Shown: piece after piece, positions 40,648 to 49,060 of the stretch
Numbering within the stretch: position 1 is the first letter of the stretch
Layout: every line of letters starts with the position of its first letter
Source: Collinsella sp.
Lineage (GTDB): Bacteria; Actinomycetota; Coriobacteriia; Coriobacteriales; Coriobacteriaceae
Length of the DNA: 59,512 nucleotides
Direction: 5' to 3'
Assembly (NCBI GenBank): GCA_019413925.1
Contig: DXMY01000004.1
Location: 1-59,512, forward strand
The notes under the pieces: generated by a model
The model's input: only the letters and a program-made list of their open reading frames with translations
What the model was told of the DNA's origin: nothing
Databases searched by the model: none
Position numbers and translations under genes: made by a program

Positions 40648-41649
40648 TTAAAGGGCGCTGAGGTTGGGGGTCCAGGCGATGGTGGGGGTCGCGCCGTCGA
40701 GAGTCTCGTTGATGGTGGCAGCCATACCGGCGAGCAGGCTGTTCTCGCTTACGGTGAGCGTGTCGTAGCCGCCGGCTCGCATAAGCTCGCGAATCACCAC
40801 GGCACCAGCCAAGATCACGCCCGCGCGTTTGGGCTGTACACCCGGTAGCGCGGCGATGCCTTCCGCGTCCAACACAGACATGCGCTCGATAGCGGCCGAG
40901 ACCTGCTCCAGCGACAGCTCGCGTAGGTGCACAAAGCTCGAATCGTACGGTTCCAGCTCGTGGACCAGAGCCACCAGCGTAGTCACCGTGCCGCCCACCG
41001 CGACTAAGCGTTCGGCGCGCTCAAAGTCGACAGGCAGGCCCTCAAAATAGGCGGCGAACTGCTCGCCTGCCCACGCGGCAGCGACAGCAAGCTCGCCATC
41101 CGCGGGCGGCAACGCGGAGAAAAAGCGCTCCGTCACGCGACGGCAGCCAATGTCCAGCGAGCGCGTCCCTTCCAGCGCAAAAACCCCGCGCTCCGGAGCG
41201 TATACGCCCGTCGCGAGCTCCGTGGAGCCACCGCCCGAATCGGCGACGATGATGCGCTCGCCAGCAAAGTCGTGCGCCACGCCAAAAAACGTCAGGCGCG
41301 CCTCGACCTCGCCCGGAATCACCTGTGGCTCAAGCCCCAGATCGCGCAGGCCGTCCAGCAGCAGCGCGGCATTGGACGCATCGCGCGCGGCACTCGTGCA
41401 CGTGGTGCAGATGCACACGGCCCCAAAGGCACGGGCCTCGTCCACAAACATGTGACATGCAGCGAGCACACGCTCAACGGCCGCCTCGCAAAAGCGGCCC
41501 GTCGTGTCCACGCCCTCGCCCAGGTCGGTAATCTCGGTATGCTTGGACGATTCCACGATCGCCCCGGCCTCGACCTGCGCCAGCACCAGTCGCGACGACA
41601 CCGTTCCCAGGTCGATCGCGGCTACCTTATAGCGTTTGCAATTTGTCAT
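40648..41649 (-). CDS. ppx: Exopolyphosphatase, Ppx/GppA family
   Basis: Hydrolyses terminal phosphates of polyphosphate, or the guanosine pentaphosphate alarmone. The 333-residue protein is the compact form without the C-terminal HD domain. It has the ASKHA phosphate loop AAIDLGTVSSRL (10-21), the second loop ADSGGGSTEL (about 134-143), the catalytic glutamate region PGEVEARL, and the adenosine motif AVGGTVTTL. Length alone suggests it acts mainly on polyphosphate, but this is not certain. It is downstream of the DivIC-like gene in the same direction, 20 bp apart. Confidence 0.9.
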   Translation of the reverse strand: MTNCKRYKVAAIDLGTVSSRLVLAQVEAGAIVESSKHTEITDLGEGVDTTGRFCEAAVERVLAACHMFVDEARAFGAVCICTTCTSAARDASNAALLLDGLRDLGLEPQVIPGEVEARLTFFGVAHDFAGERIIVADSGGGSTELATGVYAPERGVFALEGTRSLDIGCRRVTERFFSALPPADGELAVAAAWAGEQFAAYFEGLPVDFERAERLVAVGGTVTTLVALVHELEPYDSSFVHLRELSLEQVSAAIERMSVLDAEGIAALPGVQPKRAGVILAGAVVIRELMRAGGYDTLTVSENSLLAGMAATINETLDGATPTIAWTPNLSAL

Positions 41650-41669
41650 TGCGGGCTCCCCTCCGGGCG

Positions 41670-42431
41670 CTATTTGCCGTTGGACACGACCGTCTGGCCC
41701 TCGACGCCGTTAAACCCAAACAGTATGTCGAGCGCCTGGATGTACCACGGCGCGTCCTTGCCGACTTCTTCGATTTCCTTGGCCACTTCGCTGGCCTTCT
41801 TGGCGTTTGAGGACTTTTTACTCGACGACGAGTCCGAATCGTCGTCCAAGCCTAGCACGTCAATCTTCTTCTCGCCGGGCATCACCAGGCCCAGGTCCTC
41901 GGACGCCGCGTCCTTGATACCTTCCTCCGAGAGCAGCTTGTCGACGCTTTTTTGCAGCTCATCATTGTATTGCTGGCGAATCTCGACCTGCTTGGCCAAG
42001 ATATCGCTCGAACGCTTTGCCACGTACAGATCGCGCACGGGAAAATACAGGCTCACGAGCACCAGCGCCACCACGATACCGATAAACAGCGGACGCAGAG
42101 AGCCATGCGTAAAGTCATAGATCGCCTTGACCACCGCGTTGTCGTTGGCGTAGCGCATAAAGTCCGAGCCCGAAAAACGGTTCGAGGGCCTGCTCGATTT
42201 GTCGTGTACCTGAGTCGAGGGACGCGACGCATGCGACGAACGTGCCGGGCGCACCGGTCCATCTGTCGAAGTATTCACTTGAGCATTGGGGCGCGAGGTA
42301 CCTGTCGGGCGCTGCGTGGAGCGATCGACGCCGGCGTAGGCGGACCCACCGAGCTGCACCGTGCGCGCACGGCGAGGCGACGGCTCACGCGAACCGGCGG
42401 AATAGTACCTGTTGTCGTAAATCTGATCCAT
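41670..42431 (-). CDS. Septum formation initiator family protein, FtsB/DivIC-like
   Basis: Single-span membrane protein that likely joins the division complex with FtsL and FtsQ/DivIB. The 253-residue protein has a long disordered basic N-terminus (1-115, Ser, Arg, Thr and Pro-rich) and a transmembrane helix (about 127-145, PLFIGIVVALVLVSLYF). A coiled coil (about 155-185) with ILAKQVEIRQQYNDEL and a conserved EDLGLVMPGEKK, typical of FtsB/DivIC, follow, then a Ser/Asp-rich tail. The ATG at 42431 follows AAGG. It is 195 bp downstream of eno with a terminator between. Confidence 0.85.
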   Translation of the reverse strand: MDQIYDNRYYSAGSREPSPRRARTVQLGGSAYAGVDRSTQRPTGTSRPNAQVNTSTDGPVRPARSSHASRPSTQVHDKSSRPSNRFSGSDFMRYANDNAVVKAIYDFTHGSLRPLFIGIVVALVLVSLYFPVRDLYVAKRSSDILAKQVEIRQQYNDELQKSVDKLLSEEGIKDAASEDLGLVMPGEKKIDVLGLDDDSDSSSSKKSSNAKKASEVAKEIEEVGKDAPWYIQALDILFGFNGVEGQTVVSNGK

Positions 42432-42528
42432 GTGCGCCTTGTGCGGTTGAGGTTTGTTTGCGCTAAGTCCTTTAGTTATAGCACGAGCGCCCGCACCGCC
42501 TTCGCCAGCCTTTGCTCGACATAAAAAA

Positions 42529-42554
42529 GGCGCTGAGCCATATGGCCCAGCGCC
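42529..42554 (-). terminator. Terminator of eno
   Basis: On the minus strand TGGGCCATATGG and its partner form a GGCGCTG/CAGCGCC stem (42529-42535 with 42548-42554) with one internal mismatch and an ATAT loop. TTTTTTATG follows (A run at 42523-42528). It lies 73 bp past the eno stop. Confidence 0.85.
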
Positions 42555-42626
42555 CACAGCGCTTTGCGGCGTCCAGCCAAGACGGGGCGGAACCGAGTCA
42601 GCCTCCCCCTCGCCAAATTCGCCCGT

Positions 42627-43916
42627 TTAGCGAATGTTGTAGAACGCGGCCTTGCCGGCGTAGCGCGCGCTGCCCTCGAGCTCGTCCTCGATGCGGATGA
42701 GCTGGTTGTACTTGGCGATACGGTCGCTGCGGCACGGGGCGCCCGACTTGATCTGGCCGGCGTTGACGCCCACGACCAGGTCGGCGATCGTGGAGTCCTC
42801 AGTCTCGCCGGAGCGGTGGCTCACGATGCAAGCATAGCCGGCCTCCTTGGCGGTCTCGATTGCCTCGAGCGATTCGGTGAGCGTGCCGATCTGGTTGACC
42901 TTGACCAGGATCGCGTTGGCGGCGCCCAGCTCGATGCCCTTCTTGAGGCGCTCGGTGTTGGTGACGAACAGGTCGTCGCCCACCAGCTGCACCTTGTTGC
43001 CGATGCGGTGGGTGAGCTCGACCCAACCGTCCCAGTCCTCCTCGGCCATGCCGTCCTCGATGGAGATGATGGGATAGGTGTCGACGAGCTTCTCCCAGTA
43101 ATCGACCATCTGGGCACTCGTGTACTCAACGCCCTCGCCCTTGAGCTCGTACATGCCGGTCTCGGCGTTGTAGAACTCGGTCGAGGCGGGGTCCATGGCG
43201 TACATGAAGTCAACGCCGGGCTTAAAGCCGGCCTTCTCAACGGCCTTGGTGATGTACTCGAACGGCTCGGCATTGGTCTTGAGGTTGGGCGCGAAGCCAC
43301 CCTCGTCACCCACGCCGCCGCCAAGGCCGGCCTCGTGCAACACGCCCTTGAGGGTGTGATAGACCTCGGCGCACCAGCGCAAGCCCTCGGCAAAGCTCGG
43401 GGCGCCCACCGGCATGATCATGAACTCCTGGAAGTCCACGTTGTTGTCGGCATGCACGCCGCCGTTGAGGATGTTCATCATGGGCGTGGGCAGCAGGTGG
43501 GCGTTGACGCCGCCCAGGTACTGGTACAGCGACAGGCCCGCCGACTCGGCAGCGGCGCGGGCGACGGCCAGCGACACGCCTAGGATGGCGTTGGCGCCGA
43601 GCTTGGTCTTGTTGAGAGTACCGTCCGCGGCGATCAGCGCGGCATCGACGGCGCGCTGGTCGAAGGCATCGAGGCCCACGACGGCATCGGCGCACTCGTT
43701 GTTGACGTGCTCGACGGCCTGCGAGACGCCCTTGCCCAGATAGCGGCCCTTGTCACCATCGCGCAGCTCGCATGCCTCAAAGGCACCGGTCGAAGCGCCC
43801 GAAGGCACCATCGCACGACCGAAGCTGCCGTCCTCGAGCACGACCTCGACCTCGACGGTGGGGTTGCCGCGGCTGTCGAGCACCTCGCGACCGTAGACGT
43901 CCAAAATATCGCTCAT
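42627..43916 (-). CDS. eno: Enolase
   Basis: Converts 2-phosphoglycerate to phosphoenolpyruvate in glycolysis; the product also powers the many PTS systems here. The 429-residue protein is full length. It has REVLDSRGNPTVEVEV near the N-terminus, VPSGASTGAFEA, IEDGMAEEDW (metal ligand region), GDDLFVTN, the catalytic lysine in ILVKVNQIG and SHRSGETED. It is monocistronic, with its own terminator downstream. Upstream on the minus strand, GGCTAACTTA occurs twice (about 43990 and 44025), a possible regulatory repeat. Confidence 0.97.
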   Translation of the reverse strand: MSDILDVYGREVLDSRGNPTVEVEVVLEDGSFGRAMVPSGASTGAFEACELRDGDKGRYLGKGVSQAVEHVNNECADAVVGLDAFDQRAVDAALIAADGTLNKTKLGANAILGVSLAVARAAAESAGLSLYQYLGGVNAHLLPTPMMNILNGGVHADNNVDFQEFMIMPVGAPSFAEGLRWCAEVYHTLKGVLHEAGLGGGVGDEGGFAPNLKTNAEPFEYITKAVEKAGFKPGVDFMYAMDPASTEFYNAETGMYELKGEGVEYTSAQMVDYWEKLVDTYPIISIEDGMAEEDWDGWVELTHRIGNKVQLVGDDLFVTNTERLKKGIELGAANAILVKVNQIGTLTESLEAIETAKEAGYACIVSHRSGETEDSTIADLVVGVNAGQIKSGAPCRSDRIAKYNQLIRIEDELEGSARYAGKAAFYNIR

Positions 43917-44064
43917 GTTGTCTCCCTCTCACTTGGAAACGTAGTGGATGAAAGCGACCGGCTGACCGTGCACCGTCGGTGCGCCTCCGTAAGTTAGCCA
44001 TGTCGCACTTTTTGCATTATGCCCTAAGTTAGCCGAGGGATACACTTGATTTTCGAAAAATTTA

Positions 44065-44101
44065 GCGGGAACGATGAGGCATGTCAGCCCGTCGTTCCCG
44101 C
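44065..44101 (-). terminator. Terminator of the larC2-yfcE-mazG cluster
   Basis: GCGGGAACGA (44065-44074) and TCGTTCCCGC (44092-44101) form a perfect 10-bp stem. On the minus strand it is followed by TAAATTTTTC. It begins only 5 bp past the mazG stop codon. Confidence 0.75.
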
Positions 44102-44105
44102 AGTC

Positions 44106-44966
44106 TTACTCCTCCGCCTTTGCGGCATCCCACAGGTCGTTGAGGCCGTGGGTCGAAAGCTCGGCAAGATCTACGTGGGCATCGGCCGCCATCTGCTCCA
44201 TCGCGGCCCAGCGGCGGCGGAACTTTGCCGTGCTGGCACGAAGGGCGCTCTCGGCGTCAATGCCCTCCTTGCGCGCGACGTTGACCAAGGCAAAGAGCAG
44301 GTCGCCAAACTCCATTTCGCGCTCGGGCGAGCCAGGGGCCTCGGCCTCAAACTCGGCACGCTCCTCGGCGACCTCGTCCCACACATCCTGGACCGTCTCC
44401 CACTCAAAGCCCACGGCAGCTGCCTTGCGCGAGACCTTCTGAGCCTGCATCAGCGCCGGCAGATGCGTGGGCACGCCGTCGAGCAGGCCCTCGGGCGCAG
44501 CCTCGCCTGCCGCCACGGCCTTGTCCTTGGCAGCCCTCTCGGCAAGCTTGACCTCGTCCCAAATCTTGAGTACCTCGTCGGAACTGTCGGCATCTACATC
44601 GCCAAACACGTGCGGATGACGGCGGATGAGCTTGGCATCGATATCACGCGCCACGTCGGCCAGCGTAAACTCGCCGGCGTCCGCCGCAATCTGCGCATGC
44701 AGCACGACCTGCATGAGCACGTCGCCCAGCTCCTCGCGTAGGTGAACCGCGTCGTCCGCCTCGATGCAGTCGAGTGCCTCGTAGGCCTCCTCGATCATGT
44801 TCTTGCCGATGCTGCGGTGCGTCTGCTCACGGTCCCACGGGCAGCCGTCGGGCTGACGCAAGCGCCAGACGATCTGCACCAGATGTTGTAGCTCGGCCGA
44901 CGCGTCGACCAGCGTGGACAAATCGCGCGAGCCCTCGGCATTTTGCTGAGCCATGTGCTGCGCCAT
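44106..44966 (-). CDS. mazG: Nucleoside triphosphate pyrophosphohydrolase MazG
   Basis: Hydrolyses NTPs and dNTPs to monophosphates, a house-cleaning activity. The 286-residue protein has the two tandem MazG domains: WRLRQPDGCPWDREQTHRSI and EEAYEALDCIE with EELGDVLMQV (metal-binding EExxE...E..D), then a second copy in the C-terminal half with EFGDLLFALVNVARKEGID. A histidine-rich linker HPHVFGDV lies between. It follows yfcE by 2 bp, so translation is coupled. A terminator follows directly. Confidence 0.93.
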   Translation of the reverse strand: MAQHMAQQNAEGSRDLSTLVDASAELQHLVQIVWRLRQPDGCPWDREQTHRSIGKNMIEEAYEALDCIEADDAVHLREELGDVLMQVVLHAQIAADAGEFTLADVARDIDAKLIRRHPHVFGDVDADSSDEVLKIWDEVKLAERAAKDKAVAAGEAAPEGLLDGVPTHLPALMQAQKVSRKAAAVGFEWETVQDVWDEVAEERAEFEAEAPGSPEREMEFGDLLFALVNVARKEGIDAESALRASTAKFRRRWAAMEQMAADAHVDLAELSTHGLNDLWDAAKAEE

Positions 44967-44968
44967 GG

Positions 44969-45517
44969 TTATTCCTCCTCCAGGACCACGTGGCGGAACG
45001 CGCCGCCCTCGTAGATGCCGTAGCTGTGCGAGCCGTCCTTGGGGATGCTCACGCTACCGGGGTTGAAGAGCCACAGGCCCGGGTGCGCGGCGCTTTCCTC
45101 GTTGACCTTGACGTGCGTGTGACCGTAGACGAGCGCGGAGCCCTCGGGCAGCGCGGGCGCGTGGTCGACGCTGTTGTGCATGCCGGCGCCAAAGACGTGG
45201 CCGTGCGTCAGGAACAGCTCACGGCCGGTTTCGTCAAACAGCGTGGCGTAGTCGGCCATGACGGGGAAGTCGAGGACCATCTGGTCGACCTCGGCGTCGC
45301 AGTTGCCGCGCACCGCGATGATGCGGTCGGCCAGGGCGTTGAGCAGCGGGATTACGCGCTTGGGGGCGTAATCGCGCGGCAGGTCGTTGCGTGGACCGTG
45401 GTAGAGCAGGTCGCCCAGCAGCACGATGCGGTCGGGCTGCTCGGAATCGATGGCGGTGACCAGGCGCTCGGTCCAGTATGCCGAGCCGTGGATGTCGGAG
45501 GCGATGAGGTATTTCAT
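44969..45517 (-). CDS. yfcE: YfcE-family phosphodiesterase
   Basis: Mn-dependent phosphodiesterase of broad activity in vitro. The 182-residue protein has the metallophosphoesterase motifs ASDIHG (6-11), GDLLYHGP near 36-43, RGNCD near 73-77, LTHGH and VYGHTH. Family features continue to FNPGSVSIPK. The ATG at 45517 follows GAAAGGA; 19 extra upstream codons are unsupported. It lies between larC2 (54 bp upstream) and mazG in one probable transcript. Confidence 0.9.
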   Translation of the reverse strand: MKYLIASDIHGSAYWTERLVTAIDSEQPDRIVLLGDLLYHGPRNDLPRDYAPKRVIPLLNALADRIIAVRGNCDAEVDQMVLDFPVMADYATLFDETGRELFLTHGHVFGAGMHNSVDHAPALPEGSALVYGHTHVKVNEESAAHPGLWLFNPGSVSIPKDGSHSYGIYEGGAFRHVVLEEE

Positions 45518-45570
45518 GGTGGTCCTTTCGGTGAGGTTGATGGGGTGGGCGTGGCGCGTCGCCGACCGTG

Positions 45571-46056
45571 TCACTCAAATTGCAGAGCCGCGGCTTGCGC
45601 CGCCTGCATCACGCGCTGGAGCGGCACATTGTGCTCACGAGCAAGGCGAGCGCAGTCCTCGTACTCGGGCGCTGCACGCTCGCTGCCATCGGGCAGGGTT
45701 GCCACCTTTACGGCCACCTCGCCCCAAGGCGTTGTCACCTGCTCGAATCGGCGCGGCAGGCAAACGCGTTCCATCACCTGGCGACGAACGGCGTTGGTCG
45801 TGGTCTCCAAAAAGATAATCGTCTGTAGGCGCTCGATATCCTCGTGCGAGCAGATCACCTGCAACTGCCATCCGGGGCGACCCTTTTTGCAGTAGAGGGG
45901 TAGCCAGTGCACCTCGCGGGCGCCGGCCTCGCGCAGGCGGTCGGCGGCATAGGCGAGTACCTCGGGCGACGCATCGTCGATGTCGCACTCCAGCTTGACG
46001 ATGGTCTCGGGCGCATCGGTCTCGCGGGACAGCGGAGATGTACTTCCACGTTGCAT
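45571..46056 (-). CDS. LarC2-like C-terminal domain of the nickel-pincer cofactor protein
   Basis: Resembles the second half of LarC (DUF111), which inserts nickel into the pyridinium pincer cofactor of lactate racemase. The 161-residue protein shows TIVKLECDIDDASPEVLAYA (CTP-dependent metal site region), PLYCKKGRPGW and ARLAREHNVPLQRV. In lactobacilli larC is read as LarC1 plus LarC2 by frameshift; here only the C-terminal part is present and no larA, larB, larE or larC1 is nearby. I start it at 46056; an upstream ATG (46095) lacks a good ribosome site. Confidence 0.8.
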   Translation of the reverse strand: MQRGSTSPLSRETDAPETIVKLECDIDDASPEVLAYAADRLREAGAREVHWLPLYCKKGRPGWQLQVICSHEDIERLQTIIFLETTTNAVRRQVMERVCLPRRFEQVTTPWGEVAVKVATLPDGSERAAPEYEDCARLAREHNVPLQRVMQAAQAAALQFE

Positions 46057-46203
46057 ACGGTCCGGTTCCTTTCCGCGCGGGCTCGTTTTGTTCACTCAAA
46101 CGCTAGCACATCGCGGGCGGCGTGGGGGCGGCGTCATGGGATGGGCGGGACTTTTGCCCGTCGCGGACGTCGGCGTGCGCCGGGATCGTCCTCGCCCCTA
46201 TCC

Positions 46204-46268
46204 AAACGTGTACGGCAGCCTCCAAACACGTCATTTTTTGCAGCTTTTGGAGGCTGACGTACACGTTT
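46204..46268. repeat. 23-bp inverted repeat between larC2 and hisK
   Basis: AAACGTGTACGGCAGCC (46204-46220) continues with TCCAAA, and its reverse complement, with one mismatch, occupies 46246-46268. The loop of 19 nt contains TTTTTT. Both flanking genes read away from it, so it is not an ordinary terminator. The gap 46057-46406 holds nothing else recognisable. Confidence 0.65.
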
Positions 46269-46406
46269 TGAGGCAGGGTCGATGTCGTGCGGCAGCCCTT
46301 GCGCGCCGCCTGCCCTTTCCAGTCGGTTTCGACTTGTGGCGTTCCCGGCGCGCCAGGGGTCGCGCCATTACAATGGAGCGGATTCGCTTGACGCAAAGGA
46401 GCTGCC

Positions 46407-47318
46407 ATGTCTGCTTGCCCGCTGGTCGATTGCCACACCCACACCTCGTTTTCGGACGGCCATGCCTCCTTTGAGGAAAACGTTCGCGCCGCCGCGGCGG
46501 CTGGCTGTCGGGTCATGGTCTCGACCGACCACCTCACCTTGCCCGCCAGCATGGATGCCAACTGCGAAGTGCAGGTTACTGAGGGCGACCTGCCGGCACA
46601 TCGTCTGGCTTTTGAGGATGCTCGCAAGCTTGCCGCGCAGATTGCGCCGGAGCTCAGCTTTATCTATGGCTTTGAATGCGATTGGTACGAGGGCTGCGAG
46701 CCTTTGGTTGAGCGCTGGTCCCAGGGCGCCGTCGTACTCCTGGGCAGCGTGCATTGGATTGGCAACCCAGGCGATATTGCGGCAGGTGCTGCGGGCACGG
46801 CGGGGACGGAGGACGTCGCTCGTCCTGATACACCCGATTCCCTTTGCGGTTGGATCGACGATGACACCAACCTGCATGTTTGGGAAAACTTAGACGTACG
46901 CGGCGTGTGGGAGCGCTATGTCGATGACTGGTGCCGCGCCTGCGAGAGCCCGCTCAACTTTGATGTAATGGCTCACCCCGATCTGGTCATGCGCTTTTCG
47001 AAGGAAGGCTTTGCGCCCGATTTTGATACGGCACCGTTTTGGGAGCAGATGGCAGAGTGCGCACACGATACAGGCCGCCGCGTTGAAGTTTCGACCGCCG
47101 CGCCGCGCAAGGGCCTCGACGACTATTACCCCTCGACGGGGCTGTTGCGTTGCTTTGTCCACGCCGAGGTACCCATCACCTTTGGCTCGGACGCGCACCG
47201 CGCCTGCGACATCTGCTGGAATATCCGCGAGGCACAAGCCCACGCCTACGACTGCGGCTACCGAACCTTCGACATCCCCCACCCCACCGGCGAATGGGAA
47301 CCCACACCCCTCGACTAG
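46407..47318 (+). CDS. hisK: Histidinol-phosphatase, PHP family (HisK type)
   Basis: Removes phosphate from L-histidinol phosphate, the one histidine step not coded in the leftward operon next to it. The 303-residue PHP protein has the metal motifs DCHTHTSFSDGH (8-19), STDHLT near 39, a GFECDWYEG segment, GSVHW, and the late FGSDAH. Gram-positives use this enzyme in place of the HAD-type HisB domain. GCAAAGGAG precedes the ATG. It is convergent with hisE, 120 bp away, with a shared inverted repeat between. Confidence 0.9.
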   Translation: MSACPLVDCHTHTSFSDGHASFEENVRAAAAAGCRVMVSTDHLTLPASMDANCEVQVTEGDLPAHRLAFEDARKLAAQIAPELSFIYGFECDWYEGCEPLVERWSQGAVVLLGSVHWIGNPGDIAAGAAGTAGTEDVARPDTPDSLCGWIDDDTNLHVWENLDVRGVWERYVDDWCRACESPLNFDVMAHPDLVMRFSKEGFAPDFDTAPFWEQMAECAHDTGRRVEVSTAAPRKGLDDYYPSTGLLRCFVHAEVPITFGSDAHRACDICWNIREAQAHAYDCGYRTFDIPHPTGEWEPTPLD

Positions 47319-47331
47319 CCATCCCTTCATA

Positions 47332-47400
47332 AGTTGCGGTGGAATAGGGATTGTTTTGCCTGATGAAGCGCTTAAACAGTCCCTATTTCACCGCAACTTC
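47332..47400. repeat. Inverted-repeat element, copy B
   Basis: AAGTTGCGGTGGAATAGGGA starts at 47332 and its partner, CCCTATTTCACCGCAACTT, ends at 47400. The 26-bp arms differ at two positions, both G-U compatible in RNA. It shares the GTTGCGGTGGAATAGGGA core with copy A (40569-40633). Both copies lie between convergent gene ends, here hisK and hisE. Confidence 0.8.
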
Positions 47401-47438
47401 CATGACCCCGTTACACCAACAAAGACTGTCCCAAACGA

Positions 47439-47756
47439 CTAGTGGCGGCGGGCGTTGAGTTCGCCAGCCAGCTCGTCGAGGGTGATGCCGTAGCGCTCAA
47501 GCGTCACGAGCAGGTGGTAGACCAGGTCGCCGGCCTCGTAGCGGATGTGGTCGTGATCGTTATCCTTGCAGGCCATGATCACCTCGCTCGACTCCTCGGC
47601 AAGCTTCTTGAGCAGCTCATCCTCGACGTCGGTCAGCAGACGCGCGGTATAGCTCTCCTGCGGCGATGCATCACGACGACCGTGAATCACCTCGGCCAGA
47701 CCTGTCAACGTCTCTCCGATATTTCCATCCTGAACGTTTGCGGTGCGCACACCCAT
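47439..47756 (-). CDS. hisE: Phosphoribosyl-ATP pyrophosphatase
   Basis: Second step of histidine synthesis: cleaves PRATP to PRAMP and pyrophosphate. The 105-residue protein is a single MazG-like helical domain with ESYTARLL, the metal-binding KLAEESSEVIMA (EEssE) and YEAGDLVYHLLV. It is the last gene of the his operon. HisE and HisI are separate here, unlike the fused HisIE of many bacteria. The order hisI-hisE leaves a 46-bp gap. Confidence 0.95.
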   Translation of the reverse strand: MGVRTANVQDGNIGETLTGLAEVIHGRRDASPQESYTARLLTDVEDELLKKLAEESSEVIMACKDNDHDHIRYEAGDLVYHLLVTLERYGITLDELAGELNARRH

Positions 47757-47802
47757 AGTTCAATCCTTTCTGGTTGGCCAAGCGCCTAGTCGAGCGCCCG
47801 TC

Positions 47803-48132
47803 CTACGCGAGTTTCTTAAAGAAGCAGGTACGGTTGCCGGTGTGGCAGGCCGGACCCGGCGAGTCGACCTTGACCAGCAGCGTATCGCTATCGCAGTCGG
47901 CCCAGAGCTCCTTGACCTCCTGCATATTGCCGCTCGTCGCGCCCTTATTCCAGAGCTCCTGACGGCTGCGGCTCCAAAACCACGTGGTACCGGTCTTGAG
48001 CGTCAGCCCCACCGACTCCTCGTTCATCCAAGCAACCATAAGCACCTCGCCGGTGTCATATTGCTGAACCACACAAGGAATCAATCCTTTGGCGTCGTAT
48101 TTAAGATCCGCTGGAGTAGTAATTTCTCTCAT
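47803..48132 (-). CDS. hisI: Phosphoribosyl-AMP cyclohydrolase
   Basis: Third step of histidine synthesis: opens the purine ring of PRAMP. The 109-residue protein shows VLMVAWMNEES, the active-site WSRSRQELWNKGATSGN, the metal-binding DCDSDTLL and the zinc-binding PACHTGNRTCF. I chose the ATG at 48132, seven bases after GGGG; the longer frame extends into a hairpin region. A 142-bp gap with a long imperfect hairpin separates it from hisF. Confidence 0.94.
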   Translation of the reverse strand: MREITTPADLKYDAKGLIPCVVQQYDTGEVLMVAWMNEESVGLTLKTGTTWFWSRSRQELWNKGATSGNMQEVKELWADCDSDTLLVKVDSPGPACHTGNRTCFFKKLA

Positions 48133-48170
48133 TTCAATTCCCCAATTTAAACATCGCCGGTCGGCGAGGG

Positions 48171-48265
48171 TTGTCCAGGTGCCCGAGATTCCGAGCGACA
48201 AGCCCGACGACGCGTACTTAAGTACGCGAGGAGGGTTGGAGCCGGAAGGTCGGGTGCCTGGACAA
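48171..48265. repeat. 95-bp imperfect palindrome between hisF and hisI
   Basis: Outer arms TTGTCCAGG..CCCGA (48171-48186) and TCGGG..CCTGGACAA (48250-48265) pair with two mismatches. The centre is a perfect 18-bp palindrome, CGCGTACTTAAGTACGCG (48211-48228), and the intervening parts are partly complementary. It lies inside the his operon and could pause, end or protect the transcript, or be a repeat inserted into the operon. Confidence 0.7.
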
Positions 48266-48274
48266 GCCGCAGCA

Positions 48275-49057
<783 letters not shown>

Positions 49058-49060
49058 GGG

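Noticed and set aside
45635..46099. Alternative leftward frame overlapping larC2, considered as a frameshifted larC1 part
   Set aside because: Its translation is Arg/Gly-rich with no LarC1 motif. The chosen frame carries the DUF111 motifs throughout.
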